This document shows positions 1-11,878 of a DNA stretch of 64,000 bases, piece after piece; within the stretch, counting starts at the first letter, position 1; each line of letters starts with the position of its first letter. The position numbers were made by a program, and so were the translations under genes. Below the pieces are notes generated by a model. The model ran no database searches. It was not told where the DNA came from and saw only the letters and a program-made list of their open reading frames with translations. The stretch lies in NCBI GenBank assembly GCA_030704615.1, contig CM060732.1, positions 33,771,053 through 33,835,052 of the forward strand, in the 5' to 3' direction. This DNA is from Takakia lepidozioides (lineage: Eukaryota > Streptophyta > Takakiopsida > Takakiales > Takakiaceae).

Positions 1-51
1 CACAAAGGGTTGCTACTCGGAAACAGTAAACCGTGAGGACACGGCTTTTTG

Positions 52-68
52 AGGGAGGAAGGGGTAAA
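52..68 (+). other. polypurine tract before LTR 1
   Basis: A purine-rich run (GAGGGAGGAAGGGG) ends just before the TG that opens the LTR at 69. In LTR retrotransposons the polypurine tract primes plus-strand DNA synthesis directly upstream of the 3' LTR, so the LTR at 69-1,180 is a 3' LTR on the + strand, and its element body lies left of the window. The same arrangement is seen in reverse at 24,807-24,826. Confidence 0.6.
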
Positions 69-1180
69 TGTTCGAGGACTGTAGGGGACTTAGACACTTA
101 TATGGGATCTGTTAGGGTACCCTTAATTTTTGCACAGACTGAGACCAACAGGAGCCTTAGGGGTGACAGCAACGCACTGTAGAGGGGGGTTACACAGCCC
201 GTCACAGTCGTCACAGCCGACACAGCCAACACAGTCCGTCACAGTCGTCACAGTCGACACAGCCGACACAGCCCACACAGACAATCACAGCCGACACAGC
301 CCAAACAGCCCACACAGACAATCACAGCCCACACAGCCAATCACAGGCCGACACAGCCGACACAGCCAGTCACAGCTGACACAGCCAAACACAGTCGACA
401 CAGCCCACACAGCCCACACCGCCGTCACAGCCCACACAGCCCGTCACAGTCGTCACAGCCCACACAGCCCACACAGCCAGTCACAGCCCGGCACAGCCAC
501 ACAGCCAGTCACAGCCCGACACAGCCAAACACAGCCAGTCACCGCTTGACACAGCTGTCACGATAATAGGAACGAAGAGTAGACAGGGAACGACTGTGGG
601 GAACAACACCTGTGAAGGGAACATGTTAATTCACATACGACGGTTTAGAGAGGGAAACGGTTAGAACCGCGGATAGGAGATAAAGGGAGAAACGGGGAAT
701 GAAGAGGGGATTATTATTCGGGGAAGGAGGATTTCGGAGTCATACGGGAGCGGAAGTCGGTGAGCACGATGAAGGAGGAAAGAGGATTAGTAGATGCTTG
801 TTATATGCAAGCAGCTGTAGGGATATTGTAGAGGAGAATAGAAGACACAATGCTTCGGCCCTGATACCTGATAAATCATAATCTGATACTTATACGATAC
901 AATCACACTGTGTAGAGAGATCTGAGTGAAGCTGTGGATTGAATGGAGGAGTGAAGGAAACCGATAAATTGATGAAGCAAACTGATACTTAATTATCAAT
1001 GGTAGGTAGCTAAGATGAATGCGGAAAAGGAAAAAAATAGGAAACACCCCCATGATACACTAGCTGTAGGTCATGACTGATTGTTCTGCGCAGGCTGAGT
1101 ACTTAGAGATTTCCAACTCTTCTATCTTGGAGTTTCCGCCTCGGATAGCGAAGGGATGGGTGAGCAAAAGCCGCGCGACA
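69..1180 (+). mobile_element. 3' LTR of a Ty3/gypsy element (LTR copy 1)
   Basis: This is the longest of three related LTRs in the window; the others are 14,795-15,772 on + and 23,941-24,806 on -. All share the start TGTT(A/C)GAGG, a GGTACCCTTAATTTTT block near the front, a 9-bp minisatellite, and the end block AAGCCGCGCGACA. Boundaries are TG...CA. A polypurine tract precedes it, so it is a 3' LTR. Sequence after 1,180 belongs to a different element read on the opposite strand, so this LTR is best explained as a nested insertion. The matching 5-bp target duplication cannot be checked because the other end is outside the window. Confidence 0.75.
190..552 (+). repeat. 9-bp minisatellite inside LTR 1 (ACAGCCNAC)
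   Basis: About 40 imperfect copies of a 9-bp unit (ACAGCCGAC, ACAGTCGTC, ACAGCCCAC and similar) fill the 5' third of the LTR. Shorter versions lie at the same LTR position at 14,920-15,150 and, inverted, at 24,560-24,692. The open reading frame through it is only a translation of the repeat. Confidence 0.85.
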
Positions 1181-2830
1181 GAACTGCATGGACGACTTGT
1201 GGTAACTCTGTGACAAGCCAATCATCTGGCTGTGATGGCTGTGATACTGAAGTAACTTCCTCTTCCCTCTTTGAAGGTCCTGCTTCCAATAATAGCAGTT
1301 CTCTGTGGTGTTGTGCCCCTTCCTGCACAAGAGCTTGGAAAACATTATCATGCGGTTTCCGTGAAGCCAGTGGATCCGCCACTACAATCTTTCCCCGCCT
1401 CGGTCTCTTAGTCTGGGGTTGCCCTGCCAGTCCACCCTCACTGTGTGAAGAGCCTTGGTCTTCCATTGCAGTGGTTTCAGTCTCAAACACTCCCATCTCT
1501 TTTCTTTCTCGAGCATCAAGTATGCCAGAATCAAGAATTATTTGAGCAATGATTGGGCCAGACACTATGATAGGAGACTTTGCGGCAGTGCCTTGTAATC
1601 TTTTCATCTCCTCTACCAGTGCGTTGTACATTATGTCCGCCCATTCTACCTCTTCTCCTCTCAGGGCTTTGAGTATTTCCTCTGTGAAGGATCTGCTCAA
1701 ATACTGTTGGTTCTGTTTCATGGCAAACAGAATGTTCAATACCTGGCCTACCTCCCTTAGCCCTGGGTACACGGCCTTGGTACAAGCATAACCCTGAGTT
1801 TTAAAGAAACTCCCTTCTTGGAAAAGTCCCCTATTTGCAGTCTTGCCCTGTGCTCCTCCACATGCACCTGATCTGCTGGCAATCGAAACATTGCTGTAGG
1901 TATAGGGGAGTAATTTCTAATTCAACTCCCTTCACCGTTGTTGCTCCTGTCTTAGGCTCAAAGTTCTGCAAGAATTGTAACATGTACTGTCTATGGTGCA
2001 ATGTCTAATCTTTGCTTTGCAATCCTTCCATCGCAGCTCCTTCAGTAACTTACCGCCTGTGGAGTAACAATCGTTTGTTTCTGCAGGATTGTGGTGCTCT
2101 TCACCCTGATTTCTTCCATTCCTCTCACTCTCTTCATTCTAGATCCACAGAAAGGTTTTGGTTGTAACAATTGAAGAAATGCCTGCATGGCACAAAGCAT
2201 AAACGTATGGTTGCCACAAAAAGCTATGGGTAATTTCTTGTAAGCTTGCGGGGCTTGCAAGCATCGATCAAGAGAAAAGATCCGCTCTGTTCTTTCGTCC
2301 CTATGCCACTGCGTAAGTAATATTGCAAGCGTATAGTCTGTTAGTTCCTCCATAGCTTCAAAGCTATAGCATTGATGGTTTGTCCCGTCGAGACGCCCGT
2401 TACTTAGAACGACGCCGACTCTTGCGCTTAAATTCCCTCCAATTTCTTGATCCCTTTTCTGGCTTTCGATTGGCTGTAACCGCTGTGACTGGATTTTAGA
2501 TTTAATTTTCTTTAGTAGACTTTCCCTGCTGGACTGTCCACTAGGATAACACATGTGACAAGAATTTCGCTTTTCTGTGCTTGCCGTTTGTTCTGTTGCC
2601 CCTTTTCCGTATTCATTAATGGGCCCGCCATTCATCCGAATTGACGTGCTAAGTAGGTATTTTGACGGCCATTCTTGTCCTCTTTCTTGATGACATCTGT
2701 TCTTGCACTTCCTTCTCAGCTGTGTGTTGCGCCCTGACTTCCACGTGTCCCTTTCTAAACTGGCTTCCGTCCTTTCTTCCGCCGGCCATTTCCCTGAAGT
2801 TATCCCGCGTCCACCTGTCACTGATTCTAT
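1181..2830 (-). pseudogene. post-integrase ORF of element B (env position, function unknown)
   Basis: Two fragments in different frames (about 2,830-2,042 and 1,772-1,181) match the ORF after integrase in element C at 28,904-27,500. Shared blocks include CHMCYPSGQ (CHMCCPTGH in C), a segment on AFLQLLQPKPF, and YPGLREVGQVLNILFAMKQ with SRSFTEEILKALRGEE. No membrane segment or known fold is evident, so it should not be called an envelope gene. It stops at 1,180 because LTR 1 interrupts it; the coiled-coil and C-terminal parts present in element C are not seen here. Confidence 0.6.
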
Positions 2831-2835
2831 GGATT

Positions 2836-3221
2836 GTGTAACCCTACTAGACTGTGTTGAGCTGTGACAGGCTGTGTCATACTGTGGTACGCTGTGATAG
2901 GCTGTGTTGCACTGTGGTAAGCTGTGATAGGCTGTGATATGTTGTGTCGCGCCTTGTTGGGCTGCGATAGGTTGTGTCGCGCCGTGATGGGTTGTGATAG
3001 GTTGTGTCACGTCGTGATGGGCTATGATAGGCTGTGTCATGTCGTGATGGGCTGTGATAGGTTGTGTCGCGCCGTGTTGGGCTGTGATAGGCTGTGTCGC
3101 TCTTGTTCTGCCCGCCCTGGTCATATATGCTCGGCTTAGCGACAAGTGCTCCATACTCCGTTGGTATCACTGGCGCCGCCCGTGACTGCTTTTGCGTTTC
3201 AACATGAAAATCATGCTGCAA
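2836..3221 (-). pseudogene. integrase C-terminal remnant and minisatellite of element B
   Basis: A short segment with HVETQKQSRAAPVIPTEYG matches the end of the integrase in element C (29,300-29,400), but the integrase core that should precede it is absent. It runs directly into a GGCTGTGATAGGCTGTGTC minisatellite (2,836-3,105) that encodes TAYHSPTRRDTTYHSPS-like repeats in frame. The same arrangement is seen at 29,085-29,280, so the repeat belongs to the element. Confidence 0.7.
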
Positions 3222-3310
3222 TGGTTTGTCATTCTCTTCCTCTGCTCCTTACCATAACTAGGTGGGCATTGACCATGAGTAAGGTAGTATCTGATTGGCC
3301 ACTGCCAATC

Positions 3311-4932
3311 TTACCATTCATCTGCACTTCCTTGCACCTCCATTACAAATAAACTCGCATCAGGTAACTGATCGTCTACTCCTGTGGCGGCCTCTCCTGT
3401 TGTTAGTCGTGACAAATGATCTGCCACAAGATGCAAACGGCCAGGCTTGTAAACAACTTCGAACTCAAACTCATGCAAGATTATTAACCACCTCGCTATC
3501 CTTCCACTTATCAAAGGTTTGTTCACCAGATATATCAGAGCTTGGTGATCCACATAAAACATAAACTTTCTTCCCAATAGGTAATGCCTGAATTTCTTGA
3601 CTGCATAAATCATTGCCAGTGCTTCTCTTTCAGTTGTGCTATAGTTCCTTTCAGCACTATTCATCAACCTGCTAGCATAGTACACAGGTGAATCTATATT
3701 TCCTGTAACATTCTGGGCTAACACCGCTCCCAACGCTTCTCCTGAGGCATCACAGTGAACATGAAATACTACATGCCAGTGAGGGTTAATCAGCACAGGT
3801 GTAGTTATTATTGACAATGTAAGTTCCTCAAAAGTCTGTTGACATTCAGCTGTCCATGCAAACACTGCATCTTTCTTCAGAAGCTTGCTCAATGGTGCTG
3901 ATATTTGTGCATACCTTTTGACAAATCTTCTGTAATAACTGGTTTGCCCAAGGAATCTCCTTAGACTCTTAACATTTGTTGGTGGTGGAGAGGCTTTAAT
4001 GGCCTCTGTTTTCCTAGGATCCACAAGAAGTCCCCTCTTACACACAATGTGTCCCAGAAGCACGCCTGAGTTCACACAGAAAGTACATTTCTCTGGATTC
4101 AGGCCCAAACCTCTCATCCTGCATCTGGCCAGACATAACTCCAATTTATGCAAGTGCTCATTCTTAGAGCTGTACACACTGAAATCATCCAAGAGCACCT
4201 GCATGAAATCATCCAGATACTCATGAAAAGATTCACTTATCACTCTCTGAAAGGTTGCTGGTGCATTACAAAGTCCAAAAGGCATGACTTTGTATGCATA
4301 AGCACCCAGTCTGTGATGAAAGCTGTCTTTCCTTGGTCTTCTTCTGCCACTTGCACTTGATTATAACCACTGAAGCCATCCATGAATGAGTACATCTCAT
4401 GGCCTGCCATAGTGTCAAATACTGCTTCTGTGAATGGCAAAGGGAAAGGATCTTTCTTCGTACAAGCATTCAGCTTCTTGTAGTTCACACAAACTCTTAG
4501 TTTACCATTCTTCTTGGGAACTATCACAATGGGTGACAACCAAGTTGTATACTCTATTGGGTATATAAACTTAGCCTCAGCCAACTTCTTGATCTCTTCT
4601 CCAACCTTATGTGCGTAGTTGGGATTCATTCTGTACCTTGCCTGCTTGATTGGTACTGACCCTGGTTCCAGTTCAATCTTATGTTGACAGATTTCAGGTG
4701 GTATCCCTTTTAGATCCTCATAGCTCCAAGCAAATACATCTCTGTATTTGATGAACAAACTCTTAGCTTCTTCAAAGAATTCTGGCTCCAAATTAGCTCC
4801 TACCTTCACCATCCTCGGTTCCTCTTTAGTTCCCACATTCACTTCCCTCACCTGCTCATCAGCTATGATTGTCCAACCAGTCACCACTTCATCCTGTAAA
4901 CTCACAGTGGCTGGTTCCTCTAGGATTTCCAT
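3311..4932 (-). pseudogene. reverse transcriptase and RNase H of element B
   Basis: The first part (4,932-4,240) carries the fingers and palm start, including LRVCVNYKKLN and YSFMDGFSGYNQV. It shifts frame near 4,285 into MPFGLCNAPATFQR and the catalytic VLLDDFSVYS (about 4,198-4,169). It continues through the connection domain (LGQTSYYRRFV) and an RNase H with DASGEALGAVL, STTEREALA and VADHLSR. The LLDDF variant of the YxDD box is typical of plant Tat/Athila and related Ty3/gypsy elements. One frameshift between the two parts prevents a single polyprotein. Confidence 0.9.
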
Positions 4933-5033
4933 TTCTCATTCTCTTTCTTCATAGAAATGTGATGGGTAACTGCTGGTTTCCTCTTCAATTGGTGTTGCTG
5001 ACACTACACCACAGCAGATACCTCTTAAACAAC

Positions 5034-6330
5034 TTAGGCTTTCCAGCCCATCTCTACAACCTGCTCCCACTCTGGGTGTGCAGCAAATAGGGTAGCTTCC
5101 TGCTCCTCATCCAGTCCTCCTCTCCAGTCATACTCTCTGACCCCTCGAGGTCTTCTCGTAGCAGGTAATCTACTAGATTTCTTTGTGGTAATTTGTATCT
5201 CGTGTATCCCATTATGCACGGTTAGTAACTGAGAATTCCAGTCATGGAATACCCTGGCCTGTTTCAGCCACGGACGTCCCAATAATAAGGTGTAAGCCTC
5301 CATGACTTCATCCATCTTCAACACAGTTACTGTGATCATAAAGATCATCTTCTGTATCTCCTTTGATCTGCCATTGTTACAGTAAATGGGGCTGGTTTCA
5401 TGTTACTTAGACCAAGCTTCTTTCTTAATTGGTCTGTCATGATATTTACTCCAGAGCCTCCATCTATCAGTACGTCAGTTAGTTCTGTGCTTCCAATTCT
5501 CAATTGGATTACTGGCATAGAATCATCAAAGTCCATGACTGTTTCTCGCCCTTCCGGCTTCACATTATAACTGGTCACCTTGCTGTTCAGGTCTGTGTTT
5601 CCTGTCTCCTGGGCAATTCGATTGATTGCTTGATACAGCCTGTGTCTACAATAAGGTGCCACAGCCAATAGCTGTCCAATGGTAATCTCTGCTTGGTCTG
5701 GCATATTACTTCAGCCAAAGTCCCTTCATTACTTTGCATGTCTGCATCTTCTTTCTTCCTTTCATCCTCACTCACTTCTTCTTCTCCATCAGAATCAGAG
5801 GAATCTGCCACAGGAATATCAGTACTCTTCTGCATTTCCCTTATGGTGTCTGCCACTTCCTTGTGCAGTTCCTTCTCATCTCTCCAAGCCTCATCATCTT
5901 CAGGCATATCACTGCCACCTTCATTATCATCATCTTCCTCAACTACTGGAGGTATTAGTTTGGCTTTGCTTCTTGTTACTATCATTGTACTTACTTCTGG
6001 TACAACACATGGCCTAACCATGTGAGTTGCCACCACTGGGCCCTCATTCACAGGAGCTCTTATCTCATTCTGGTGTCTAATCCAGAATGAACAGGCTGCC
6101 TTGCGATGTCCTGGCTTATTACAATAGTAACATAGTTCTTCACCATTGGGTCCTCGCCCTTGGTCTGCTCTTGGATTATTTCTATAATCCTGATTCCCGG
6201 GCTGGTAATTCCCCCTTGGATTACCCTGATAGTTGCCTCTGGAATTTCCTTGGTAATTCCCTCTTGAATTACCTCTCCCTTCCATGCCATTGTTATAACC
6301 ACCAGGGCCTACCATAGTGGTCCTGATCAC
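5034..6330 (-). pseudogene. gag C-terminus and aspartic protease of element B
   Basis: The segment opens with a glycine/asparagine/arginine-rich repeat (RGNYQGN units), then a third zinc knuckle (CYYCNKPGHRKAAC), an acidic linker, and the retropepsin-like region in another frame at 5,704-5,345. The catalytic signature reads VLIDGGSGVNIM; the DGG in place of DTG or DSG is notable. The following AYTLLLGRPWLKQ segment (5,348-5,034) is the conserved C-terminal half of gypsy proteases. At least two frame breaks separate these pieces. Confidence 0.7.
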
Positions 6331-7949
6331 AACTTCTTCTTGGCTGGGGCTGCACTTGATGCACCCTTACTTGCCTAGGTTCTCTAGCTGCTGTCCTTCT
6401 GTTGTAGTAACAATTCTCAGTAGAATGGTTATCCATTTTACAGATAGTACAGTGTTTCTCCTTCATGTGGCATTCAGTGGTGGTATGGCCTTCATTCTGG
6501 CACTTTGCACACCAAACACCCTTCCTCCAATGTGTTGTAGCCTCTGTGGCATACTTCTTCAAGATTTCTTCTAATCTTTTCTCATAGTTATCCCTCTTCA
6601 ACTTCTCCTTTCTCTTACTCTTCCTTTTTAGTTCTTGCTCTTCTTCTTCATCTGACTCATCCTCAGAGTCCTCATCATCCCTTTTCTCTCTCCTGAGCAT
6701 TCCCAACTGCTCAATTCTGTTTGCAGTTTCAAATGCCTCCTCCACTGTATTATGGGGTAACATATCCACTTTCTTCTGCAACTCTGGCCTTAGTCCACTC
6801 ACAAACCAAGTCTTCTGTAAACCTGGTGCTGGTACAGCACCCAGCTTTTTCATCATCAATTCCATCTTTTCCATATACTCCTCAACAGTTTCATGCTTCT
6901 TTTGCTTTAACTGTTGTAAACTTCCATACACTTCATCCTCAGCTTTACTTGTCCTGAACCTATCTCGGAATGCTGTATTCAAGCCATTCCAGGTTAGGAA
7001 ATGATTATCAGGAAATCTTGCATACCATTCACTTGCTTTCTTGATAAGTGAACAAGGAAACCAATCTCATCTTGGTATCATCGCCATTCTCATTGTTCAC
7101 TATACACATGTGCTCAAATTGGCTAATGTGTACATCGGGATCCCCTTTTCTTGAATATATTGGAAAAGGTGGTTTTGCCCGTGTTGGTTGTAACGCCATC
7201 TGTGGCCCTACCTTCTGCCCACTGACAGGTGCTTGCACCCTTGCTGGTGCTGGTCCTTCAGGACCTGTTGTTGTTGTGGTGGATCTTCCACCAAGTGGTG
7301 GCCCTTGAGCACTCCCTGCTACTAGCCCCACGATATTCACAGTATTCCCAGCTCTAGTTGCACTACTTCCCACACTCCCTGTCCCCCCAGAGCCAGATCC
7401 AGGCAGCCCGCCTAATCCCCCTGAGCCGACACCTTCGTTGGCCTGTGATCCAAGTGCTCCACTTGATCCAGGTCCAACGGGTTGGGATGTCCTGGTTGTA
7501 GTCTCAACCTCAGCTGTTGGGTCTACTTCTTCATACTCTTCCTCTTCCAATTTCTTCTCTCTATTTTCATCCTCCAAGTTCTGCCCTTGGGTTTCTTCTT
7601 CACTCATGTAACTCAACTGTAATGGTGTTGGAGAGTCTAAACTCTCCGTTGGCTCTGCCACATCCTCTCCTCCTCCTTCACCTTCCGCTTCAGAAACTGG
7701 AGTTCCTTCTTTTGGTGTTCCATGCCAACTCTTATCAAAGATTTCTGTCAAATCTTTTATCCAGGGATGTACCTCAGATCTTTCACCTCGTGATTGATCT
7801 TCTTCCCGTACCAATTCCCTTAATCTTTCTTGCAAAGAAAAAGAAGGAGTGGCATCCAACTCTAGTTCTTCCGGTATGGGTGATGTACTCTCTGATCTTA
7901 ATGGTGTGAGATGTCCAGATGATTCCCCTATGTCTATTCTCTCTCCCAA
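6293..7949 (-). pseudogene. gag of element B (capsid region, two zinc knuckles)
   Basis: The N-terminal part (7,949-7,029) is an acidic, proline- and glycine-rich stretch followed by the beginning of a retrotransposon gag domain. The domain continues in another frame (6,982-6,293) with the usual KHETVEEYMEKM and FVSGLRPELQKKV signatures. A one-base insertion near 7,045 breaks the frame just before the conserved ASEWY segment. Two CX2CX4HX4C knuckles follow (CAKCQNEGHTTTEC and CTICKMDNHSTENC), which in this family bind RNA during packaging. A further frame change lies near 6,320. Confidence 0.8.
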
Positions 7950-8164
7950 AGATATAGATAATTAGCTTTCAGATAGCTTTCTCTTTTTGCTGAATATCTC
8001 TGGAGTCTAGCTTCTCTTTCATCACTCATGTCCCATGTCTTTCATTTCTTTTAATGTGGCAATAACCAAAACTCTCTTCTGTAATATCTCTCGTATATGC
8101 CTGGGTTTCTTTCAAGCTTCAATGCACCGTTGGCTATACTTGAAGTCTCCGTTACCATATAACC

Positions 8165-8485
8165 ATATGGCAAACAAATCCGCCAGGTTGGTCGGAGAGC
8201 GGATGGATGGGAATCCGGCGCCGGATTTCCATCCTGCCGGGTAGGGCGGGGTGCGAAATTTCCGCCACGCAGGTAATTCGGAGCGGATGGATGGAAATCC
8301 GGCGCCGAATTTCCATCCGGCAGGTAGGGCGGCGCGCAAAATTTGCGTCATGCAGGTAATTCGGAGCGGATCAGGATGGTAATTCGGCGCCGAATTTCCA
8401 TCCAGTAGCTTACTTGGATCGCTGTCGGATGGAAATTTGGCGCCGAATTTCCATTCGCCAGGTAAATCGAAGCGCCAAATTACCT
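8165..8485. repeat. palindromic GGCGCC satellite, array a
   Basis: About four units of roughly 88 bp. Each contains a long palindrome centred on GGCGCC (core AAATCCGGCGCCGGATTT, with matching GGATGG/CCATCC arms) and a spacer with AATTACCTGC and GCGCGCCGCCCTACC. The same unit, in the opposite orientation, makes up array c at 16,238-16,580. It lies just upstream of the gag of element B but is not part of its coding sequence. ORFs through it (such as 8,534-8,112) are repeat translations. Confidence 0.85.
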
Positions 8486-9900
8486 TCCTGGAGGTAATTC
8501 TGAGCGTGGCCGTTGGTTTTTCGTAGAAAAACAAAGTAAACTTTTAGTTTTGTGGCTGTAGTCCACTTTTAGAGACGTTTTTCATGGAATCCTTGACTGC
8601 TAGAGGGAAATCCGAACTGTCGCGCACCTCACTTCGGTAAGCTCCCCCCTCAAGTCATAGTTACTCGCTTTGATGCGCGCGCCTGACTCCCAACCTGGCC
8701 GCCGGGCCAACTTGGAGCTTCGGCTGCTCACCGGGGCATAACGGTCCCCCTTTGTTCTCCCAAAGAACCCTCCACCTATTTGAAACCAGCGGGAATTCCC
8801 TTTGGTAGTTGGCAGTCCGGAACAGCTCCCCACTCTTTGGTCGCTTTCCGGCTCGCTCGCTTACTCACTAGTTTTTGGTCACCAACGGGCTTGCACCGTT
8901 CTCGGGGTTACTACTCCCTATATATACTTCTGTAGCTGTCTGCGGGGGTTTCACAACCAGCCATGCCATTTTATGGCGAACCACCACGAAGACCCTCGAT
9001 TCCCGGTGGTGAGTCGCGGTGAGTCTTGGCCCACTCACCGCGGCCCCAATGGACCGTGATGAGTCCCAAGACTCCCCACGACTCCCACCTCGAGGTCTCC
9101 ACCCCATGGTGAGTCCTATGCCACCCCCACTAAGTCCCGCTAAGCTACCACCACCCCTTGTGGAGCCACCCCCACCGCAACCCGGTGTGCGGGGCTCCAC
9201 CTAGTGAGCGCCTCCGCCTCCTTGAGTGCCTTGGGCACTCAAGGGTGCTTCAGCCCCCATACCTATCGCTGCTACTGCCCCCACCACAGGGGCAGCCCCT
9301 CTTGTGTCCCGACCCCCTGCCCTCAAGGCAAAGGGCCGCGACACACACCCCTACCAACAGGGAGTCGATGTCCTCATCGACTTGTCCATTTAGTGGAAAC
9401 GAACATCCAAGTTGTGGCGTCCCACATCAAGGAGTTTGTTTCCGTACCATGGCGTCCCATGGCAAAGAACCAAACCCCACACTTGACTCTACTCTCCACT
9501 AGCTAGTTCGGCCGACTTCCTCCAAGTCCCGGCCAAGGGTGGAGCCTCTCAAGCTCCTCCCAGTGCACTCTTCTTGGCCTACTTCAAGGCCAAGGAACGA
9601 TCCTCCCCAAGGATCGAATCGCCTTACTGCAACAACATTGCTTGCGACCGCTCATGATGCCGCTTTTGGCATCACCTTGAGCAAGGGTCCCCTGGAACCC
9701 TCTTTGACTAGGAAGATAACCTTGAACCAACCGTGCGCCCCAATCACTACAATTGGGTCCGCCTTGGAATGCTGGCCTGAGGTACGGGAACACGCCGAAG
9801 CCGCACTACGACTTCGTCCCGAGGCTACACGATTATAGTACGTGAACGGAAGCACGTAGCTTCCGCGTTAGCCCGCACTACAAGGCAACCCCCTCGGTAG
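8486..9900. other. GC-rich unassigned stretch
   Basis: No gene is recognised. The sequence is rich in GGTGAGTC, CCACCCC and similar short words, and has a TATATATA motif near 8,922. The words TTATAGTACGTG (9,905) and ATTATAGTACGTG (9,832) occur twice near its right end. It could be a decayed LTR or a promoter region of the following transposase copy, but neither is shown. Confidence 0.3.
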
Positions 9901-10980
9901 CGCAGTTATAGTACGTGCGCACCTGGCGGGGAAGAGGATTCATGGCGAGCTGACAAGAATATTCGCACGCTCCCTCGTGGTCCCGTGATGTTGCCCGAGG
10001 AGGTCTCGTCGAGCACCGCAAGTCCTGCACGTTCAAGATCGCCATCTCCTTTGAGCACAGGGCACGTGCCCGAGGAACATAACGAGCCATCTGTGGTAAC
10101 GCAATACAACATACCCATTGTGGAGACAAGAGTGTCGGAGTCACAGTGGAGAATTGCAAGGACATTGCCGGCATTTCGAGGGAAGTGTTGCGCCATTCGG
10201 GTGGATACGAGAGCACGCTGTGGTGAGATGATTCGGAGGAACCCACACGGTGCTGTACCTGCACCTTGTTTCAGCGGCAAATTTTTGACTCCCACATTTG
10301 CTCACGCCACAACGCAGACGTTTTGGTTCTGTAGGCACGACATAATGACTTGTGTATTTGGCAAGCCCAAGTACGGGATTCAGGGAATGCCGGAGCCTCC
10401 GGGCGTCTGGCCTGTTGCACCGGGTTGCAGCCTCTCTCAGAATGAGGCGGATGCTCTATCTGCAGCAGGATTTCGAATGGTGCAACGCACAGACGTCCCG
10501 GCCCACGCATTTCCAGTTCCTGAGACCCAGCCATTGCAGACTGCTCGGTCCAGTAGAGACGGATTGGACAATTCTGCACATCCCACAATGCGATTCGGAA
10601 GAGTGAAGAGACGACACCCTCCCAACAAGTTGAATGAGACTCGGATTGCCAATGCTCTTGGGATGGCTTGCACTATTCAGAGCTCTGTGGACGTACCTCC
10701 ACCCGGCCTTGGGCGTGTTTATCGGATGGCAACGGCCGGCTCGGCTGTACGCGACGATGTATACACAATTACGATTGGAGTGGAGCCGACTTGCAATTGT
10801 ACGGACTTCTCCTTGATGGAAGCAAAGAAGGGTTCAAAGTATTATCCGTGCAAGCATCTGTATTACATTTACCTGAAGAGGTTGAGGATGAACGTGACTA
10901 TTAATGACTTTATTCATGCACCGGCGTTGAGCGTGAACGAGCTACACAAACTCCTCCTTAGGGATTCCAGAAATCATTGA
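9901..10980 (+). pseudogene. C-terminal part of a SWIM-finger MULE-like transposase (copy 1)
   Basis: The frame is open from 9,901 (after a TAG at 9,898) to the TGA at 10,978-10,980, with the first ATG at 9,988. It aligns with the C-terminal third of the transposase at 54,218-51,466. Shared features are a PAPCFSGKFL block (PAPCFTGKLL there), WFCRHDIMTCV (WFCPTDVLSCV), a region on PPPGLGRVYRM, and a SWIM-type zinc finger with C-N-C, then CKH (CNCTDF...YYPCKHLYYIY). SWIM fingers are common at the C-terminus of MULE transposases. The catalytic RNase H-like core is missing, so this is a fragment, though it has no frame break. Copy P1 of the ParB/methyltransferase-like gene follows 2.1 kb downstream on the same strand. 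Confidence 0.75.
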
Positions 10981-11109
10981 TGGGGCAACGGGAATCCTCC
11001 ATATGGATATTTTCAATTGCATTTATGTATCAGACTTTTTTTTGCAGTGTAATGTAATGCACCCCAAAACTCCTGAAAAGAGACAATATTCCATTCAAAC
11101 TGAGATCCA

Positions 11110-11545
11110 ACAGAAGCAGTTGTGGGGCCATTTTTGGAAAAATGACGCTGGATTTCTCTATTTTGGGCCGAAAACTGGCTAAGTCCCAACATGCACTGGT
11201 ACCCCTGTGTCAGGAAAAATGGCGCCGAATTTCCCTGTTTTGGGCCGAAAACTGGCTAAGTCCGAACATGCTCGGGAATGATGTTTGGAAAAATGGCGCC
11301 AAATTTCCAGTTACATGGCCCAGAATTGCCCACCATCTGTGCAATCCCCGGCACCATGTACCGAAATTCGGCGCCACATTTCCAAATTTTGGGCTTACAC
11401 ACCTGTCATGAGGGGACCTATAGCCGCGGAATTCGGCACCATTTTTTGCCAAAGAGACCTATTACCGCGAAATACGTCGCGATTCTTTCCGGTTACGGAC
11501 CCTATTACCGCGAAATTCGGCGCCATTTTTGCACATGTCGCTGGG
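11110..11545. repeat. palindromic GGCGCC satellite, array b
   Basis: Irregular units of 60-100 bp each contain GGAAA or an equivalent plus a GGCGCC core (for example at 11,220, 11,296, 11,364 and 11,514) in alternating orientation, linked by words such as CTGGCTAAGTCC and TATTACCGCGAAATTCGG. It starts about 130 bp after the transposase fragment stop codon. ORFs such as 11,285-11,653 and 11,452-11,210 are repeat translations. Confidence 0.75.
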
Positions 11546-11732
11546 AATTGGCATGAGCGGAAGACGAAATACCATGAGCACAACTCTCAAAACTACAATT
11601 TTCCCTTCAAGGTGCCAAATAATATATTTGTTTTTTCTGACACATTGCATTAAATTAATGTTTTATAATGTTTTTTATTTTCGAAATTTGTACTTCTGCT
11701 CATGAAAACCGATTGTCTTGCTACTCCGCTCA

Positions 11733-11765
11733 TGCCGCTCATGCCGCTCATGCTCATGAAATAGC
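11733..11765 (+). repeat. GCTCATG repeat ending in AAATAG, copy 1
   Basis: Four copies of the word GCTCATG (CCGCTCATGCCGCTCATG and so on) are followed by AAATAGCTAACCTCC. The same module occurs at 12,950-13,010 and 22,988-23,035. Its role is unknown. Confidence 0.5.
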
Positions 11766-11878
11766 TAACCTCCGTGAGAGGGTGTTCCGCATTGGGTTTT
11801 CAATGTTTGCATTTCCTTGTTGAAAAACAACAGTGATTACTTGTCCCTCTCCATTCCCGGTGGGCGCACACTTCCTCA

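Larger units (their letters stand above)
1181..8160 (-). mobile_element. Ty3/gypsy retrotransposon body (element B), Tat/Athila-like, internally deleted
   Basis: On the minus strand the order is gag with zinc knuckles (7,949-6,060), aspartic protease (5,704-5,034), reverse transcriptase and RNase H (4,932-3,311), a remnant of the integrase C-terminus (about 3,221-3,110), a minisatellite (3,105-2,836) and an extra ORF after integrase (2,830-1,181). The integrase zinc finger and catalytic core are missing, and several frameshifts interrupt gag and pol, so the element is dead. An ORF after integrase is characteristic of the Tat and Athila lineages. Element C (24,807-30,465) is a second copy of the same family that keeps the part B has lost. 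Confidence 0.85.

Noticed and set aside
130-549. ORF of 139 codons at the left edge
   Set aside because: It only translates the 9-bp minisatellite of LTR 1 (HSRHSPNSPH-like repeats).
190-552. CRISPR-like array
   Set aside because: The repeats are a 9-bp minisatellite without spacers, in a eukaryotic LTR.
1156-1545. ORF of 129 codons on +
   Set aside because: Shadow of the minus-strand post-integrase ORF of element B.
11210-11653. Overlapping ORFs with RRHFS, KMAPNFQ and similar words
   Set aside because: They appear in all frames through palindromic array b; the same happens in arrays a, c, d and e.
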